Origin: Rhizobium metallidurans
Lineage (GTDB): Bacteria; Pseudomonadota; Alphaproteobacteria; Rhizobiales; Rhizobiaceae
DNA: 64,000 bases
Assembly (NCBI RefSeq): GCF_014196505.1
Contig: NZ_JACIDW010000007.1
Span: 62,001 to 126,000 of the forward strand
Direction: 5' to 3'
The stretch's first letter is position 1; every line of letters starts with the position of its first letter. Below are positions 27,612 to 35,431 of the stretch, piece after piece. The translations under genes and the position numbers were made by a program. Below the pieces are notes generated by a model, which was not told the origin of the DNA, searched no databases, and saw nothing but the letters and a program-made list of their open reading frames with translations.

Positions 27612-27943
27612 GCAATCTTCCCAATCAGGCCCACGGCGAGCGCACACAGGCGGCGTAATGTGATGAAATCAAGTCTAGCGGCCGCAATACGCGATCGATG
27701 ACCAGGAAACATGTTCTGCGCGGAAGCGATCTGCATCGATCGACATGACGTCGGACACAGAAATCCTTCCGGTCGGAATCATCATGGAACAAGGAAACTG
27801 TAATCTCAAGATAATTACTTAAGAGATCATGAAGCGCGCCACGCTTTGCGAGATCTGACCGGAAAAGAACTTGCGCCGGCAAGTCATCCCCGTCTCCGGG
27901 CGCTGAATTAGGATGTCTTCCGAGTTCATGATGGAGACCCGCA
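27612..27943. other. Divergent spacer before the SGNH hydrolase gene
   Basis: A 332-bp spacer with lower GC from 27780 to 27840. I see no convincing coding frame, terminator or known operator in it; promoters for both flanking genes should lie here. Confidence 0.45.
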
Positions 27944-29806
27944 ATGTTTCTCGGTATCGGCCTTTCGACCGTCCAATCCCATGCCCGGCAAGGTTCCGGC
28001 CCTCGCCAGATCATCGCTTACGGCGACAGCCTGACGGAAGGTGCCGGCGCATCGTCTCGCGACCAGACTTTTCCTGATATCGCCGCCGGTCTTTTCGATC
28101 CGCCTCGAACGATCGTCAATCGCGGCATCGGCGGCCAGACCTCGACCGAGATCGGCGCCCGGCAGGGCGGCGTGCCGCTGCTGCTCGCCGTGGCCGGCGG
28201 CGATCCCAGGAACCTTTATCCGCATACGCGCGACTGGATGGATCTGTTCGAGACCGGCAGCGTCAACGGCCTCACGCATGAGTGCATCCACAAGGGCACC
28301 GACGAAAACGGCCTGCCCTACGGCGACGTCAGGATCAGCGGGACGGCAACGGCCGGTTTCACCGACATCGGCCGGCAGATCTATGGCGCCATCGCCGCCA
28401 ACTACGCAACGGAACCGGGCAGTCCGTGGACGATATCGAGCGAGATACGAATGGTCGCCGGCTCCACCTCGGGCATATCGGGCCTGCGTCTTCTGCTCAT
28501 CGAGGCCGACGAACTCGGCGGCTATGTTGCCGAAATCGCGGCTCCCGCATTCGCCCTTGACGGCATGCGCAGCGGCGTGTCGGCGACGGCCACCGCGACG
28601 CGGGGCTTCGTCCGCTCCACGCATCTGCTCGACGCCGTATCCGGAAGCGCGATCGACATCACGCTGCGTATCTTTCCGGGCCAGTTCGAAGAGAGCGCGG
28701 TGGCGACCACGTTGCAGCCGACGCCCGCCGATGGCGAAATCCCGGCTTATCGCCCGGAATTCTCCAGGCTCTATCGTTTCGATCAGGACAGCGAGGGCTG
28801 GTCGCCGCGCATACAGGATGGCCATGCGACGCCGGTTGTGGCGCGCGACGGCAGGCTGGTCGTCGACAACGACGACGGCGGGGTGCTGCGCGGATGCGAA
28901 CTGGCCATTGCCGAAATCCCCGGCGGCCAGACCATTCCCGCGGGTAAGATCGTCCACATCGCCTTCGACATCGACATCATCGAGGGCAGCGGCCAGATCC
29001 ATGTCGGCGGCCTCGGGGCACCGGGCGGCAGCTGGGCAACGACGACATCGGGCGGCGACCCAAGCTGGGCGATCTCGGCGAGCGGCCACTATGAACTGGT
29101 CTTTTCCGCCGGCAATCTCGCCAGCGCAAATCCGTCCTGCGGGGCCATGGCCTTCCTCAGCAGCGGCAGTCTCGTGCGCTGGTCGCTCGACAACATCGTT
29201 GTCGAGTGGGGCGAAGAGAGCCCGCAGGTGGACGTGCTCTATCGATCGGTCGACGCGCTGCGGGGCGCCAATGGCACGATCGGCCTGCCCGGCGCGCTGG
29301 CCGGCGTGGACGGCGTATTGACGACCGACGGCAACACCCGCCACCTGTTCACGCGCAGCCATGCCGGCGACGCCGTGGCCGTCGAATACGCCACCCGCTT
29401 CCTCCCCGGCGATGCGACCCTCGGCCAGGTTCAATGGCTGTGGGCCGGACGCAACAATGCGGCCAAGCCCGAGACTGTCCTGTCCGACATCGCGGCGATG
29501 GCGGCCCATGTCCCCGGCGGCCGCTACCTGATCGGCGCGATCCTGCCCTCTGCCGCGGATGATCTCGCAACCCGCCAGACGATCGCCGGCTTGAACGCCA
29601 CGCTGGCGACGCTCTATCCGGAACGCTTCGTCGATCTCAGCGCCGCGCTTGCCGCCGCCGCCAACCAGACAAGCGGGGACCAGCAGGACGTCGCCGCCGG
29701 CATCATTCCGAGGTCGCTCCGTTCCGATGCGCTGCATCTCAACGACCGGGGCTATGCGATCGCCGCCTCGGCCTGGGTATCGGCGACCACCGCTATGGGC
29801 TGGTGA
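27944..29806 (+). CDS. SGNH/GDSL hydrolase with a very large internal insertion
   Basis: A 620-residue protein. Block I is AYGDSLTEGAG (Ser29) and block II is NRGIGGQTS (residues 59-67). Block III is WAGRNNA, with the Asn at 504 or 505. Block V is SDALHLNDRGY, with Asp595 and His598. All four catalytic blocks are therefore present. Blocks II and III, normally within about 50 residues, are about 440 apart. The insertion (about 90-455) appears to hold two beta-sandwich-like modules rich in Gly, Ser, Thr and Ile, perhaps carbohydrate binding. No signal peptide is seen. The position beside polysaccharide genes suggests an esterase acting on an acylated glycan, but this is inference. Confidence 0.8.
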   Translation: MFLGIGLSTVQSHARQGSGPRQIIAYGDSLTEGAGASSRDQTFPDIAAGLFDPPRTIVNRGIGGQTSTEIGARQGGVPLLLAVAGGDPRNLYPHTRDWMDLFETGSVNGLTHECIHKGTDENGLPYGDVRISGTATAGFTDIGRQIYGAIAANYATEPGSPWTISSEIRMVAGSTSGISGLRLLLIEADELGGYVAEIAAPAFALDGMRSGVSATATATRGFVRSTHLLDAVSGSAIDITLRIFPGQFEESAVATTLQPTPADGEIPAYRPEFSRLYRFDQDSEGWSPRIQDGHATPVVARDGRLVVDNDDGGVLRGCELAIAEIPGGQTIPAGKIVHIAFDIDIIEGSGQIHVGGLGAPGGSWATTTSGGDPSWAISASGHYELVFSAGNLASANPSCGAMAFLSSGSLVRWSLDNIVVEWGEESPQVDVLYRSVDALRGANGTIGLPGALAGVDGVLTTDGNTRHLFTRSHAGDAVAVEYATRFLPGDATLGQVQWLWAGRNNAAKPETVLSDIAAMAAHVPGGRYLIGAILPSAADDLATRQTIAGLNATLATLYPERFVDLSAALAAAANQTSGDQQDVAAGIIPRSLRSDALHLNDRGYAIAASAWVSATTAMGW

Positions 29807-30380
29807 GGCGGGCGCGGATCGGTCGGGCCGGATTGCCGACATGAACGGTCCATGCGGCCAGATCTCCGAAGGCAACGCCCCGCGCGCCGAGAACCGCACC
29901 CTCGCCGATGAAAACGCCGGGGCCGACAAAGGCCTCGGCCGCGACCCATGCATCGGCGTTTATGGTGATCGGGCGGGCCGTGAGCTGGAAGGCCGCATCG
30001 TCGATATCATGCGAGCCGGTGCACAGATGCGCGCCCTGCGAGATCACCGCGCCCCGCCCGATGTGAACGGGCGCGATGCTGTAGATGATCGCCCCGCGAC
30101 CGATCAGCGTGTTCGCCTCCATGACGAGATGCGGCGGATACCAGATCCGCGCCGATCCATGCACCCGCGCATTGCGCGCCAGCCGCGCGCCGAACAGCCG
30201 CAGCAGGAACGCCCGCCAGCGATGCAGCGGCGCCGGCGTCCACGCCGCCAGCAGCGTCCAGGTGATCCCCCAGGCGAGGCGAAGAACGCGATGCCGAACC
30301 GCGAAGCTCGGCCCGCCCTCACGCGAGCCGGACTTCGAGGCGTCGAGTATGCCGAAATTGTCCGATGCGCCGTCCGTCAT
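29793..30380 (-). CDS. Hexapeptide-repeat acyltransferase (WcaF/NodL-like) in polysaccharide locus
   Basis: A 195-residue left-handed beta-helix protein. Hexapeptide repeats run from about residue 70 to 180 (ARVHGSARIWYPPHLVMEA, LIGRGAIIYSIAPVHIG, FVGPGVFIGEGAVLGARGV). The catalytic His is probably in SHDIDDAAF. It ends HVGNPARPIRAR, like WcaF/WbbJ O-acetyltransferases. It would O-acetylate a sugar of the repeat unit. Its ATG overlaps the polymerase stop by four bases (ATGA). The 3' end overlaps the convergent SGNH hydrolase gene by 14 bp. Confidence 0.86.
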   Translation of the reverse strand: MTDGASDNFGILDASKSGSREGGPSFAVRHRVLRLAWGITWTLLAAWTPAPLHRWRAFLLRLFGARLARNARVHGSARIWYPPHLVMEANTLIGRGAIIYSIAPVHIGRGAVISQGAHLCTGSHDIDDAAFQLTARPITINADAWVAAEAFVGPGVFIGEGAVLGARGVAFGDLAAWTVHVGNPARPIRARLTSP

Positions 30381-31720
30381 CGTTGCAACCGCTCCCGATC
30401 GGGCAGCACGGGAGAGACCTTGTCCCGGACCCGCCGCGACAGGGCCAGAACGATCGCGACCTGACAAACGAACAACGGCAGCACGGCGCCGACGGGGCCG
30501 CGCAGGAGGATCGGCAGCGACGAGGCGATGAGGATGCGGGATAAGCTGACGCCGCCGAACACGCCCCATTCGGCGATCAGCACCAGCCGCAGCAACATCG
30601 CCGCAACGACGCCGCCCAGTGCAACGCCGGCAAAGCCGAAATCCATGTAGAGATCGCAGCCGATGAAGAAGGACAGGTTCGGCGTCCCGTACATGCCCGC
30701 GGCAAACAGCTCGTTGCCGACATCGAGCCCGCCCACCACGGGCTTTCCGGGCCAGACCGCGCGCGGCACGAAGAACAGCAGGATGGCGCCGAGCTTCTCG
30801 CCCCACATCTGGTCATGCGCCGACATGAAGCGCACGGCATGAACCGCCATGTCGAAGACATCGACAGAGGGAATATCGAAGAAGTTGCCGACAACGGATA
30901 TATCGGAGAGATCGCCCACGCCATCCAGTCCAAGCCGCGTGGTGATATCAAGGATCGGAAACAGGATCGTCAGCGCCAGGAGCCCGGCAACGTAAAACCA
31001 CGCCGCCGGAACCCTGCCGCCGTAGAGCGCCAGCATGACCGGTCCCCAGACGGCCAGCAGCATGAAGCGCGGCGCATTGAACGGATTTCGCGCCACCGCC
31101 AGCAGGATGACGACGAGCAGCAGCGGCGGAAGAGCGGCCAGTCGCGAAGTGCCAAGCCGCGATCGGGACGCATGGAACCGCACCGCGACAAGGCATGCGG
31201 TCACCGACTGCAGGCCAAGAAAGAACAGGCTGCCGATGAAGGGCGGGGCCGGGTCCTGCTCCAGCCGCGACGACAACAGCCGCTCCATGCCGCCTTGCGA
31301 TGCGACGAAGGACGCGAAGGCCAATCCGTTCAGGACGAGCAGAACCGGCATCGGCGGCGGCAAGGCACCCGCCTGCGCTGCCGGTTCGGCCCGATCCATC
31401 GCGACGAATAGAAACGGCAGGCAGAACAGGACCACGATCAGCATCGCCGCTACGAACTCGTGAGGCTCGTAGGCATAGGCCGTGATCGCCGTCGCGCCGC
31501 CGATCCGGTCCCCATGAATGCGCTGCAGCGGCGAGATCACGAAATAGACGAAGAGACAGAACCAGAAGACATCGCCGATCTGGAACTGCCGCGACCGAAT
31601 GCGATACAGCCCGACCAGCACCATGAGGAACATCGGCAGCGTCAGCAGAACGACGAACATGCTGTCGGCGAAGGGCAGATTGGCGAGATAGAGCGCCGCG
31701 ACGGTCCAGAGCCTGATCAT
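30377..31720 (-). CDS. Wzy-like oligosaccharide repeat-unit polymerase
   Basis: A 447-residue inner-membrane protein with about eleven hydrophobic segments. A large periplasmic loop includes FVPRAVWPGKPVVGG, a motif found in many O-antigen and exopolysaccharide polymerases. Wzy proteins vary greatly, so the call rests on topology, that motif and context between flippase and acyltransferase genes. It would join lipid-linked repeat units on the periplasmic side. Start and stop overlap the neighbours by four bases. Confidence 0.78.
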   Translation of the reverse strand: MIRLWTVAALYLANLPFADSMFVVLLTLPMFLMVLVGLYRIRSRQFQIGDVFWFCLFVYFVISPLQRIHGDRIGGATAITAYAYEPHEFVAAMLIVVLFCLPFLFVAMDRAEPAAQAGALPPPMPVLLVLNGLAFASFVASQGGMERLLSSRLEQDPAPPFIGSLFFLGLQSVTACLVAVRFHASRSRLGTSRLAALPPLLLVVILLAVARNPFNAPRFMLLAVWGPVMLALYGGRVPAAWFYVAGLLALTILFPILDITTRLGLDGVGDLSDISVVGNFFDIPSVDVFDMAVHAVRFMSAHDQMWGEKLGAILLFFVPRAVWPGKPVVGGLDVGNELFAAGMYGTPNLSFFIGCDLYMDFGFAGVALGGVVAAMLLRLVLIAEWGVFGGVSLSRILIASSLPILLRGPVGAVLPLFVCQVAIVLALSRRVRDKVSPVLPDRERLQR

Positions 31721-33015
31721 GCGCTGACCCGTACGGTCTTGCGCCCTTCCGCTCGCCGGAACAGCGACGGCCGGATCACCAGCGCCCCAACCACATGCGT
31801 CAGCACTTCCGCCACCGCCAGCCCGCCAAGCCCGAACAGCGCCCCGAGACCGGCGCTCGCCGCGAAGCCGACCAGCATGGCAAGCACGGCGGCAGCGGCG
31901 ACGACGCGAAAGCGGCCAAGCCCCTGCGCCGCCTGGGCCAGCGTCTGCGTGAGCGCGCCGGTCAGAACCCCGAAGGAAAAGAGCGCCACAACCAGACCCG
32001 ATTGCGCGAAGGCGCCGCCGAGCAGCAGGAAGCAGGCGCCGCCGGCCAGCATCAGGCCAAGCGCCAGCACGATCGCGAGCAGGCTCGCCAGCCGCTGCGC
32101 CTCGAAAACCAACCTCGGCGTCACGCCGCCGGGCCGAAGAGTGCGCACCATTGCGGGAAAATGCGCGCGCCGCACGAATTCCAGAACCTGCGAGGCGGCG
32201 GCGGCGATCTGCCGGCCATAGATGAACAGCCCCACCCCCGCCTGCCCCAGAACCGCCGCGCACACCACGATCTGAAACCGAAACGACAGCTGCCCCGGCA
32301 AGCTCGCCAGCAGCACGCCCAAGCCCTCGCGGGCAAAGGTGCGGCAATCCGCGCCGGTGACGGGCGCCAGCCGCATCGAGCAGCCCAGCCGCCAAAGCAC
32401 GGCCAGCTGCGCGCCAACGGCGATGGCATAGCCCAGCGACAGCGCCGACCCGAGGACCACGCCCGCATCCGCTAGGTTGGTGCCGACCGCGACCAACGCG
32501 ATGGCCGACGCGATGTAGGCGAGCATCCCGGTCAACCCGCTGATGCCGCTGAGCCCCAACCCATCGAAGACGCCTGTCGCGTTGAACGCCGAGAGCAACA
32601 GCGCAGGCACGGCTGCGGGAATATAGGCCCGCGAAAACCCGTCCCCGCCAAGCCAGGCATAGACGAGCGCCGCCAACGACAGCAGCAGCGCGATGCCGAG
32701 CCGGACAGCGGAGGCCTGCCAGTAGCAGCGCCGCGCCACCTCCACGCGCGCGCCGTCCTCGGCCAGCGAAATCCGCCGCGCGGCGACGACGGGCGCGCCG
32801 AAATCGACGATGCCAAGCGTAAGGATCGCAAAGGAGAAATGCGTCGCGAAGGCCGCAAGCAGATCGAGCGCGCCCCGATGGATCAGCCATGTCTGCGCCA
32901 GGAAGATCGATCCCTGCCCGATCGCGAAGCTCGCGATCAGCAACGCCGCGTTGGTCGAGCCGCGCGGCCGCCCACCGACGGAAAACTTGCTCCATCGGGG
33001 CAAGCCGCTTCTCAC
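31717..33015 (-). CDS. Wzx-like polysaccharide flippase (MATE/PST family)
   Basis: A 432-residue membrane protein with about twelve hydrophobic segments. The N-terminus GSTNAALLIASFAIGQGSIFLAQTWLI and an internal FSFRFQIVVCAAVLGQAGVG segment fit the polysaccharide transporter family. It would flip undecaprenyl-linked repeat units. The start is a GTG at 33015 that overlaps the epimerase stop (GTGA), with GGAG 6 bp upstream. The same frame continues open upstream through the epimerase gene, which is not coding. Confidence 0.82.
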   Translation of the reverse strand: MRSGLPRWSKFSVGGRPRGSTNAALLIASFAIGQGSIFLAQTWLIHRGALDLLAAFATHFSFAILTLGIVDFGAPVVAARRISLAEDGARVEVARRCYWQASAVRLGIALLLSLAALVYAWLGGDGFSRAYIPAAVPALLLSAFNATGVFDGLGLSGISGLTGMLAYIASAIALVAVGTNLADAGVVLGSALSLGYAIAVGAQLAVLWRLGCSMRLAPVTGADCRTFAREGLGVLLASLPGQLSFRFQIVVCAAVLGQAGVGLFIYGRQIAAAASQVLEFVRRAHFPAMVRTLRPGGVTPRLVFEAQRLASLLAIVLALGLMLAGGACFLLLGGAFAQSGLVVALFSFGVLTGALTQTLAQAAQGLGRFRVVAAAAVLAMLVGFAASAGLGALFGLGGLAVAEVLTHVVGALVIRPSLFRRAEGRKTVRVSA

Positions 33016-33983
33016 GCAGCACTCCGCGGAAGCTGGCTCTCGATCCACGCATAGGTCTTTTCCAGGCCATCCATCAGGCGCTGCGTCGGCTGCCAGTCGA
33101 GCCTCTCGGCGATCAGCCGGTTGTCGGATCTGCGTCCACGAACGCCCGTCGGGCCGGCGACATGGCGCTTGCGCAGCCGCTTGCCGGCGATCTCGCACAC
33201 CATGTCGACAAGCCGGTTGATGCTCACCATTTCCTCGGAGCCGATATTCACCGGCCCGGCGAAGTCCGAGCGCATCAGCCGGATCGTGCCCTCGATGCAT
33301 TCCTCGATGTAGAGAAACGACCGCGTCTGCAGACCATCGCCCCATATCTCGATCTCGCCGCCATGCTCGGCCTGCGCCACCTTGCGGCAGATGGCCGCCG
33401 GCGCCTTTTCCTTGCCGCCGTCCCAGGTTCCCGATGGGCCGAAGATGTTGTGGTAGCGGGCGATGCGGCAGGTCATGCCGTAGTTGCGGGCATAGGATTG
33501 ATAGAGCCGTTCCGAGATCAGCTTCTCCCAGCCGTACTCGCTGTCGGGCGCGGCCGGATAAGCGGACCACTCGGCGCAATTCGGGTTGTCGGGATCGGCC
33601 TGGTTGACCGCTGGATAGACGCAGGCCGACGACGAGAAGAACACGCGACCGACCCGGCGCCGGTGGCACAGATCGGCGACATTGAGATTGATCGTCGCCG
33701 AATTGCGGATGATGTCGGCATCGTGCCGGCCGCTGAATATGTACCCGGCCCCGCCCATGTCGGCCGCCAGCTGATAGACCTCGTGGAAATCGCGGTCGAT
33801 CACCCGTTCGCAGACGTCGGCTTGCCGCAGATCCGCGACGATGAACTCGTCGGCAACGCTTTCCCCGTATTCGGGCAATTTCAGATCGACGCCGCGAACC
33901 CGCAAGCCGTCGCGCTTCAGCCGGGCAACGAGGTGGCTGCCGATAAACCCTCCGGCGCCGCAGACAAGCGCGGTCCTCTCCAT
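33012..33983 (-). CDS. GDP-mannose 3,5-epimerase-like NAD-dependent sugar epimerase
   Basis: A 323-residue short-chain dehydrogenase/epimerase with NAD motif GAGGFIG (9-15). It matches plant GDP-mannose 3,5-epimerase closely: LAADMGGAGYIFSG, FFSSSACVYP, CRIARYHNIFGPSGTW, GGKEKAPAAICRK, WGDGLQTRSFLYIEECIEG and GPTGVRGRRSDN. The catalytic residues known from the plant enzyme have equivalents at the same spacing: Cys121, Tyr150, Lys154 and Lys193. The enzyme would convert GDP-mannose to GDP-L-galactose and/or GDP-L-gulose. GDP-mannose can be made by manB/manC at 40026-42912. Part of the coupled polysaccharide operon. Confidence 0.88.
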   Translation of the reverse strand: MERTALVCGAGGFIGSHLVARLKRDGLRVRGVDLKLPEYGESVADEFIVADLRQADVCERVIDRDFHEVYQLAADMGGAGYIFSGRHDADIIRNSATINLNVADLCHRRRVGRVFFSSSACVYPAVNQADPDNPNCAEWSAYPAAPDSEYGWEKLISERLYQSYARNYGMTCRIARYHNIFGPSGTWDGGKEKAPAAICRKVAQAEHGGEIEIWGDGLQTRSFLYIEECIEGTIRLMRSDFAGPVNIGSEEMVSINRLVDMVCEIAGKRLRKRHVAGPTGVRGRRSDNRLIAERLDWQPTQRLMDGLEKTYAWIESQLPRSAA

Positions 33984-34002
33984 TATGCAACGCCCCCCAG
34001 CG

Positions 34003-35211
34003 CTAGACCGCCTGTTTCTCCATCCGAAGGAGACCGGCGAAAACCCTGTCGAAACGGTCGGTGATCGGCCCGATCGCGAAATGCGCCTCGGCGTATTCAC
34101 GACCCTTGGCCCCAAGCCGGAGGCGCAGCCCGCCATCCCCGGCAAGCCTCCGAAAATTGTCGATGAACCCCGCCGCGTCATCGGGATCAGATGCAAGCCC
34201 CGCATCGGCGCGCTCGATGAGACGTCGCGCCAGATTGTTGCGTGGCACGGAAGCCAGCACCGGCCGCCCGCACCCAAAATAGGTCAGCACCTTCGACGGT
34301 ACGCAAAAGGCCCCTGCCTCGTCCTCGATCATTGCGACCAGAATATCCGCGTTGCCGAGAACATCGGGCAGATCGGCGAACGGCACCCACGGCTTCACGC
34401 GCAGATTGGTGACACCTTCCGCCGCCGCCTTGCGCGCCAGGCTTTCGGCAACCGCGCCCTCGGAATGGACATGGATCGCGATCGGCAACGCTTTCGCCGC
34501 CCGCAGCAGCAGATCGGGATTGTGCTTGTAGCCAAGCGTGCCCGCATAGACCGCCCGGATCGGGCCATTGCCTCGTTCGCTTCTGGACGCCAACCGCCCG
34601 GCCAGCTCCATATCATCCAGCGGCGCCCAGTTCTCGATGACGGAGATCCGGTCGAGCGTGACGCCGTTGACCCGGAGACATGGAACGAAGTCGTCGGTGA
34701 TCGTGACGACATGATCGCTCGCTCTCAGCAGACCGAATTCGAGCCGCTGATATCGACGCGCGACCGCATTTCCGATCAGCGGAAACGTCGCGGGCAGGAA
34801 GCGGCCGATGGCCTCGCTGTAGATATCCTGCAGCCAGAACACGAACCGTGCTCCGCAGGCGCGCGCGGCCTTGTGAATGACAGCCTGCGTATCCAGCGGT
34901 GCATTGGCCGAAAGCACGATCCCTGGCCGAAACCGCCTGATCTCACCGGCCACCAGCCGTCCGAATTCGATCTCCTGCGCCCGCCGCTTCAGGAAGCTCG
35001 ATTTCTGGAACGGCTCGGACAGCGACAGGCCGGCGATGCGAAACCCGGGCGGATCGTCCGGCCGCGCCTGGAGGTCACCCTTCGGCGTCTGGAAGCTTTC
35101 GGAATAGACGTGCAGAACCTCGTATCCGCGCCGCGCCAGTGAGCGAGCAAGCTGGATCTGAAACGGATGACCGGAGTAATCATGGACGAGAATGCGCCTT
35201 GCACGGACCAT
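34003..35211 (-). CDS. GT4-family glycosyltransferase
   Basis: A 402-residue GT-B enzyme. The N-terminal domain begins RRILVHDYSGHPFQIQLARSLARRGYEVLHVYSE. The C-terminal nucleotide-sugar-binding domain has AVYAGTLGYKHNPDLLLRAA and the EAGAFCVPSKVLTYFGCGRPVLAS segment, typical of WbuB-like family 4 transferases, which add a sugar to a lipid-linked intermediate at the inner membrane. Donor and acceptor are unknown. It is the first gene of the five-gene unit on this strand, 19 bp upstream of the epimerase. The only recognisable glycosyltransferase in the locus. Confidence 0.88.
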   Translation of the reverse strand: MVRARRILVHDYSGHPFQIQLARSLARRGYEVLHVYSESFQTPKGDLQARPDDPPGFRIAGLSLSEPFQKSSFLKRRAQEIEFGRLVAGEIRRFRPGIVLSANAPLDTQAVIHKAARACGARFVFWLQDIYSEAIGRFLPATFPLIGNAVARRYQRLEFGLLRASDHVVTITDDFVPCLRVNGVTLDRISVIENWAPLDDMELAGRLASRSERGNGPIRAVYAGTLGYKHNPDLLLRAAKALPIAIHVHSEGAVAESLARKAAAEGVTNLRVKPWVPFADLPDVLGNADILVAMIEDEAGAFCVPSKVLTYFGCGRPVLASVPRNNLARRLIERADAGLASDPDDAAGFIDNFRRLAGDGGLRLRLGAKGREYAEAHFAIGPITDRFDRVFAGLLRMEKQAV

Positions 35212-35431
35212 GCGTCGCTCTTCAACGAATGAGTGAAATCGCTATTTCAAATGCCTGCAATCAAGCGCCACCGGGAAAAATAGGGGCGCAGCCGTGACGC
35301 GAATGAGGTTGCATTGATGAATGGATTAAACCTTCAGTAATGCAACCACCGTGTCAAGCGGAACCCAGCGACAAACGCCTGGATTGCACCTAAAGGCGTA
35401 TGCCGACCACGCGAGCGACGGCGGGTGATCC

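Noticed and set aside
33016..33990. Extension of the flippase frame to 757 codons through the epimerase gene
   Set aside because: The extension is antisense-like Arg/Ser/Pro-rich sequence in a different frame of the epimerase, which has full motifs. A GTG at 33015 with GGAG gives a normal-size flippase.
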